Source: RGIG4097 sp964367645
GTDB lineage: Bacteria; Bacillota; Clostridia; Christensenellales; CAG-917
NCBI GenBank assembly: GCA_964367645.1
Contig: CAYIYN010000055.1
Coordinates: forward strand, 1-10,304
Length of the DNA: 10,304 bases
Direction of reading: 5' to 3'
Shown here: one piece after another, positions 7,005-10,304 of the stretch
How positions within the stretch are numbered: position 1 is the stretch's first letter
Layout of the letters: the number at the start of each line of letters is the position of its first letter
Program-made: the position numbers and the translations under genes
The notes under the pieces: generated by a model
Databases searched by the model: none
The model's input: the letters and a program-made list of their open reading frames with translations, nothing else
Told to the model about the DNA's origin: nothing

Positions 7005-7733
7005 ATGCTAAATCTTTTCGTTAGGTGCATAATCATTTATTTTTTCCTTCTGGTTGCGATGCGACTTATGGGCAAGCGGCAACTCGGTGAGTTGCAGCCG
7101 TTTGAATTTGCCATAACGCTCGTTGCGAGCGAACTCGCTTGTATTCCGATGTCCGACCCGACAATCCCGATAATTTATGGCATAATACCCGTCTTTACGC
7201 TGTTTGTCGTTCATATCATCATCACTAAAGTTGCTTCAAAGAGCGTGCGTTTCAGGGGTGTTTTGAACGGTAAACCCGTTATCGTTATGGAACAAGGCAA
7301 TATCTTGCCCAAAGCGTTAAAGGAACTCAATATGGACACCGACGACCTCATGGAGGCACTGCGCGGCAAAGACTATTTCAATCCCTCCGACGTGGAATAT
7401 GCCATAATCGAAACAAACGGCTCAATGACCGTATTGCCAAAAGCACCGCAAAAGCCGCTATGCCCCGCCGATTTGGAAATCAAAACGGAGCCATCAGCGC
7501 TGCCGATTACAATCATTATGGAAGGAAGGTTTATGGGCGGCAATTTGAGCGAGGTTGACGACGTCACAAAAGAGCGCGTTATGAAATTGCTTGACAGATT
7601 GAATATAAAACAGTCCGACGTTTTGCTGCTTCTTGTGACGGGTAGCGACGTGTTTTTGCAACCCTATTCGGGAAGCAGTATAATGGCACAATTTAGCGAC
7701 GTGGAACAAAAGGCTGAGGAAGCTTCGGCATAA
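7005..7733 (+). CDS. DUF421 (YetF-like) membrane protein
   Basis: This is a 242-residue DUF421 protein. Hydrophobic segments at about 2-20, 35-50 and 57-75 form the membrane part, with the hallmark MRLMGKRQLGELQPFEFAI between the first two. The rest is the conserved cytoplasmic domain: GKPVIVMEQGNI, then LMEALRGKDYFNPSDVEYAIIETNG and VLPK. Relatives in Bacillus (YetF, YrbG) have been linked to spore membrane properties and germination; the molecular function is unknown to me. It starts 45 bases after the flippase gene and ends one base before the DUF4363 gene, so the three are likely co-transcribed. No Shine-Dalgarno is visible before the ATG, but the start coincides with where family members begin. 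Confidence 0.9.
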   Translation: MLNLFVRCIIIYFFLLVAMRLMGKRQLGELQPFEFAITLVASELACIPMSDPTIPIIYGIIPVFTLFVVHIIITKVASKSVRFRGVLNGKPVIVMEQGNILPKALKELNMDTDDLMEALRGKDYFNPSDVEYAIIETNGSMTVLPKAPQKPLCPADLEIKTEPSALPITIIMEGRFMGGNLSEVDDVTKERVMKLLDRLNIKQSDVLLLLVTGSDVFLQPYSGSSIMAQFSDVEQKAEEASA

Positions 7734-7734
7734 T

Positions 7735-8112
7735 ATGAAAAGATTGATTTTTGCGATTTTAATTCTTGCACTCATTTTATCGGTAGGCATTGCGGAGCAC
7801 TACCACGTTCATAAAGTATTTGACGAAATGGATTATAGACTGTCTAAAATGGAAAACGAAATCAAATCCGAAAGCGACGATGCGCTAGCCGTCACGCATG
7901 ATTTGACTGATTGGTGGAACAACGAGCGAAAAACTTTGGAACTGTTTACCTTTTCTCCCGATATCCGAGCATTTTCCGTTGCACTTGCAGAAGCCGAAGG
8001 CTCACTTGAATGCGGCGACTTTGCCAACGCTCTTTCAAAATGCCAATCTCTTATGTCGATGTCTTCCAATATGCGCCAAATTCTTGATTTCAACGCAGAG
8101 GACGTAATCTAA
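7735..8112 (+). CDS. DUF4363 family protein
   Basis: This is a 125-residue protein with one N-terminal hydrophobic segment (about residues 3-20, after MKR) that is either a membrane anchor or an uncleaved signal. A charged, helix-rich domain follows, probably outside the membrane, containing DLTDWWNNERKTLELF and ending near SNMRQILDFNAEDVI. Size, anchor and the position directly after a DUF421 gene match DUF4363, which clostridial genomes often place there. The start lies one base after the DUF421 stop, suggesting translational coupling; GAGGA at 7716-7720 is a distant possible ribosome site. The function is unknown. The stop is only 4 bases from the stop of the convergent murC gene. Confidence 0.8.
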   Translation: MKRLIFAILILALILSVGIAEHYHVHKVFDEMDYRLSKMENEIKSESDDALAVTHDLTDWWNNERKTLELFTFSPDIRAFSVALAEAEGSLECGDFANALSKCQSLMSMSSNMRQILDFNAEDVI

Positions 8113-8116
8113 AATT

Positions 8117-9739
8117 TTACAAAAGCCCTTTTAAGTCGTAGATGTTGCCCGCACCTAGCATTAAAACCGCATCGCAGCCTTTTGCGTGCTTTTTTATAAA
8201 ATCAGCGGTTTCCAAGTGCGAATTTGTCAAATAAATTTTGTTTAATGGAAATTTTTCTTTTATTGCACACAAAAGCCCGTCGCTTCCGACGCCGTTTTTT
8301 GTCATTTCCCTTGCGGCGTATGTCGGCATAATCACAAGTTTTTTACACGAGCCTAAAACTGTCACGAAATCGTCTAAATACTTTGCGGTTCTTGAATATG
8401 TATGCGGCTGAAACACCACAAGCAGTTTGCCTTCTTTCTTTGCGTTTTCCAGCACATTTTTTATCTGCGTGGGGTGATGAGCATAGTCAAAGATTATAGT
8501 TTTGCAGCACTTGCCTTGTATCTTTTCGTATCGTCTTGCCACACCTTCAAAAGTCGATACGGCTCTAGCGGCTACAATGAATTTTATGCCCGTTTCAATG
8601 GCTGCCGCCACAGCGAAAGCCGCGTTTGAAAGATTGTATATCCCGCCTTGCAGCAAAGAAACGTCGCCGTATTTTATGCCGTTTTTAAAAAACTCAAAAG
8701 CGCTCAAATCCGCTCCTGTATTCAGAGGCCGCCACTTGTACACAGAGTAATTCGAGAGTAGTATTCCGCCCTCTTCGGTTTCTCTATGCCCGTTTTTCTC
8801 ACTGCCCATATGCGCCGATTTGCATATATGGGCACTCTTTTGCAAGCCTTGACGCTCAGGGCACAGCGAATACAAATCAAGCGGCACCAAAACGTTTTGG
8901 CTTTGAGATAAAAATTGTCCCAATACTTCGTTGATTGCATTTATATCGGGATAGCAGTCGGGATGGTCGCATTCTGCATTTAGCACAACGCCCAAGGTAG
9001 GACTGAGTGACAGCAGACTGCGTTTGTATTCACAGGCTTCAGTGACAAAAATACCGCGTCTTGGTTTAGCGTCAATTTTTTGGGACTGAAAAATGCTTTC
9101 TTTGGCCAAATGTTTGCGCTGTTCTGTGGCGGGGTTGACAATAAGATTGCCGTAGCCTAGGACGTTGCCGCCGATATGCGCTGTGAATTTCACGTCTGCA
9201 CATTTGAGAATATGAGCAATCATAGCGGTTACAGTGGTTTTGCCGTGAGTTCCGCCAACAGCAATCACTTTGTCGAACTCGGACGCAATTTCGCCCAAAA
9301 AACTGTAGCGTTCCAAAATGGGTTTGCCCAAGTTTTTTGCGAGTTGCAATTCCGGATTCGCCTCATTTATTGCAGAAGAGTGAACCACAATATCCGCTTT
9401 TTCGACAAATTTTGCAAGAAACCCGATACTCTTCAAAAAGTATTGTGGTTCGCAGTTTTCCGCATTTATTGCGCCATCAAGGTTATCGTTTAAAATCGAT
9501 TGGCTATCCAAGTTTTTGTCAAGTTCTTTGAGCGGTATGAAGTTGTCGTATTGAGTATTGCCGTAATCGGCAACAAATACACTTGCACCCGCCAAATATA
9601 AGTTTTTCAATTCCGGTGAAAAAGCGGAATCACTGCCGCTGACTTTAATACCTTGCAACAATGAGTATTTTGCAAGGGCGCTCATACTCGCGCCTCCCGC
9701 ACCGATAAAATGTATATTTCCGATGTCACTAATCATCAT
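8117..9739 (-). CDS. murC: UDP-N-acetylmuramate--L-alanine ligase
   Basis: MurC adds L-alanine to UDP-MurNAc using ATP, the first peptide step of peptidoglycan synthesis in the cytoplasm. All three Mur-ligase domains are present: the UDP-binding FIGAGGASMSALA (11-23), the ATP P-loop GGTHGKTT (162-169), EACEYKRSLL (234-243) with NAECDHPD (254-261), DYAHHPTQI (418-426) and FQPHTYSRT (443-451). At 540 residues it is well above the usual 450-470. The excess lies in three low-similarity insertions at about 62-112, 205-228 and 293-330. The catalytic motifs are intact, so it should be active. The start is one of two adjacent ATGs (9739, 9736), because the UDP-binding motif begins ten residues later. 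Further upstream codons stay open but lack a ribosome site, and the longest version runs through a terminator. The nearest Shine-Dalgarno-like AAGG is 21 bases away. Confidence 0.93.
   Translation of the reverse strand: MMISDIGNIHFIGAGGASMSALAKYSLLQGIKVSGSDSAFSPELKNLYLAGASVFVADYGNTQYDNFIPLKELDKNLDSQSILNDNLDGAINAENCEPQYFLKSIGFLAKFVEKADIVVHSSAINEANPELQLAKNLGKPILERYSFLGEIASEFDKVIAVGGTHGKTTVTAMIAHILKCADVKFTAHIGGNVLGYGNLIVNPATEQRKHLAKESIFQSQKIDAKPRRGIFVTEACEYKRSLLSLSPTLGVVLNAECDHPDCYPDINAINEVLGQFLSQSQNVLVPLDLYSLCPERQGLQKSAHICKSAHMGSEKNGHRETEEGGILLSNYSVYKWRPLNTGADLSAFEFFKNGIKYGDVSLLQGGIYNLSNAAFAVAAAIETGIKFIVAARAVSTFEGVARRYEKIQGKCCKTIIFDYAHHPTQIKNVLENAKKEGKLLVVFQPHTYSRTAKYLDDFVTVLGSCKKLVIMPTYAAREMTKNGVGSDGLLCAIKEKFPLNKIYLTNSHLETADFIKKHAKGCDAVLMLGAGNIYDLKGLL
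8803..8834. repeat. 9-bp inverted repeat inside a murC insertion
   Basis: TGCCCATAT (8803-8811) and ATATGGGCA (8826-8834) are perfect inverted copies separated by 14 bases, with GC/GC able to extend the stem past a small bulge. In murC this encodes part of the third insertion, where the peptide also repeats KSAH (KSAHICKSAHMG). It may be a small palindromic element tolerated in a surface loop, or a chance hairpin. Confidence 0.6.
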
Positions 9740-9920
9740 ATAATTTAGTATATGTATCAACCTTATGCCTTTGCGCCTTTTGCATATTGCGATTAACAAT
9801 ACTATCTGCGCATGGCAGTCAACACACGCTAAAACAACAACTTTTAATTTGGACCGCCAAGCCATACCGAATTTAAAAATCAAATTTATTTTACGTTTTG
9901 ACAAGTGTTGGAGGTGAAAT
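9740..9920 (-). other. Upstream region of murC
   Basis: No gene is supported. On the minus strand TTGACT (9822-9817) would be a good -35, but no convincing -10 lies 16-18 bases downstream, so a murC promoter is only suggested. On the plus strand a perfect Shine-Dalgarno-like GGAGGTGA (9910-9917) is followed by no usable start: the in-frame GTG inside it meets a stop after one codon. The same bases read TCACCTCC on the minus strand, directly after the DUF1667 terminator. Confidence 0.3.
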
Positions 9921-9946
9921 AAAAAAGTCCTAAAAATCAGGACTCT
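9921..9946 (-). terminator. Intrinsic terminator of the DUF1667 gene
   Basis: On the minus strand AGTCCT (9944-9939), a seven-base loop and AGGACT (9931-9926) form a perfect 6-bp stem followed directly by a run of T. It lies about 50 bases beyond the DUF1667 stop and would keep that transcript out of murC. On the plus strand the T-run is interrupted, so termination in that direction would be weaker. Confidence 0.8.
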
Positions 9947-9997
9947 TTTAAAAGGCAAATTACAGTTTAATTTAGATTAATAAAATATTGTTTTTAC

Positions 9998-10304
9998 TTA
10001 ATCGGGGATACTTTCCGTTGCAATCAAATCAACGCCGCAACCGAGCACGTTTTTTAAAATCACATCTCCCCTTTTGATTTTCTTATCGACTTTCACGGCA
10101 TTGATGAGTTTCATGAGCTCCGAAATTTTGGCTTTGGGAATTTCACCTGCGGTGCGAACCGGCAAAACGGGCAGATTTCCAAAAGTTGTTGCAACCGTTG
10201 AACAAACCGTTCTCATCGGACACGTCTGTTCGGCTATTGCAAACGCCTCGCCTTTTTTGCAGGTGTTGCCGCTCACCTTTCCGTTTTCGTCAATGGTCAT
10301 ACGG
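9998..10304 (-). CDS. DUF1667 protein, N-terminus cut by window edge
   Basis: About 101 residues of a DUF1667 protein are visible. The family is about 115-120 residues and starts with a CxxCxxGC-type cysteine cluster, which here would lie beyond the right edge. The reading frame is open to the last base, so the ATG at 10300 is probably internal. Visible family features are VSGNTCKKGEAFA, CPMRTVCSTV, LPVRTAGEIPKAKISELMKLINAV and KRGDVILKNVLGCGVDLIAT. DUF1667 genes usually follow FAD-dependent dehydrogenase genes of the glycerol-3-phosphate (GlpA-like) type in anaerobes, where the cysteines may bind iron-sulfur clusters; such a partner is predicted just outside the window. An intrinsic terminator follows, so this is likely the last gene of its operon. 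Confidence 0.85.
   Translation of the reverse strand, partial: RMTIDENGKVSGNTCKKGEAFAIAEQTCPMRTVCSTVATTFGNLPVLPVRTAGEIPKAKISELMKLINAVKVDKKIKRGDVILKNVLGCGVDLIATESIPD

Noticed and set aside
9740..9958. An in-frame 73-residue N-terminal extension of MurC starting at 9958.
   Set aside because: It would begin inside the DUF1667 terminator, has no ribosome site and no resemblance to MurC; the family start matches the ATGs at 9739/9736.

Overview
The window looks like a chromosomal segment of a low-to-moderate G+C, anaerobic, Gram-positive-type bacterium, most likely an uncultured clostridial (Christensenellales-like) gut lineage. The grounds are a SpoVB-type flippase, a DUF421/DUF4363 pair, a half-size TauE/SafE protein, a DUF1667 protein and a large surface lipoprotein. 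These families are common together in Clostridia, but the taxonomic placement is inference. No rRNA, tRNA, CRISPR array, transposase or phage gene is visible.

Layout. At 48-482 (minus) lies a short TauE/SafE-type membrane permease. A divergent promoter region (about 510-645) separates it from a very large gene at 646-5193 (plus). That gene encodes a 1515-residue lipoprotein with an N-terminal lipobox, five tandem carbohydrate-binding-module-like beta-sandwich units and a C-terminal membrane helix, and it ends in a strong intrinsic terminator (5229-5260). After a 136-base spacer comes a probable three-gene plus-strand operon: SpoVB/MurJ-like flippase (5397-6959), DUF421/YetF-like membrane protein (7005-7733) and DUF4363 protein (7735-8112). 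It runs head-on into murC (8117-9739, minus) with only 4 bases between the stop codons. Upstream of murC lies a 258-base spacer containing a minus-strand terminator (9921-9946) for a DUF1667 gene that is cut by the right edge (9998-10304).

How the genes relate. MurC makes UDP-MurNAc-L-Ala, an early cytoplasmic step of peptidoglycan synthesis. The SpoVB-like protein belongs to the superfamily that flips lipid-linked wall precursors, so both point to cell-envelope (possibly spore-envelope) work. DUF421 and DUF4363 are repeatedly paired in sporulating Firmicutes. The giant lipoprotein is a surface protein whose repeated modules suggest glycan or wall binding. The TauE and DUF1667 genes look like separate transport and redox functions.

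Most interesting points: the doubly anchored five-module lipoprotein; a murC about 80 residues longer than usual, with three low-complexity insertions, one carrying a 9-bp palindrome; and an identical TCACCTCC octamer just downstream of both intrinsic terminators. I see no clear evidence of a new defence or mobile system.
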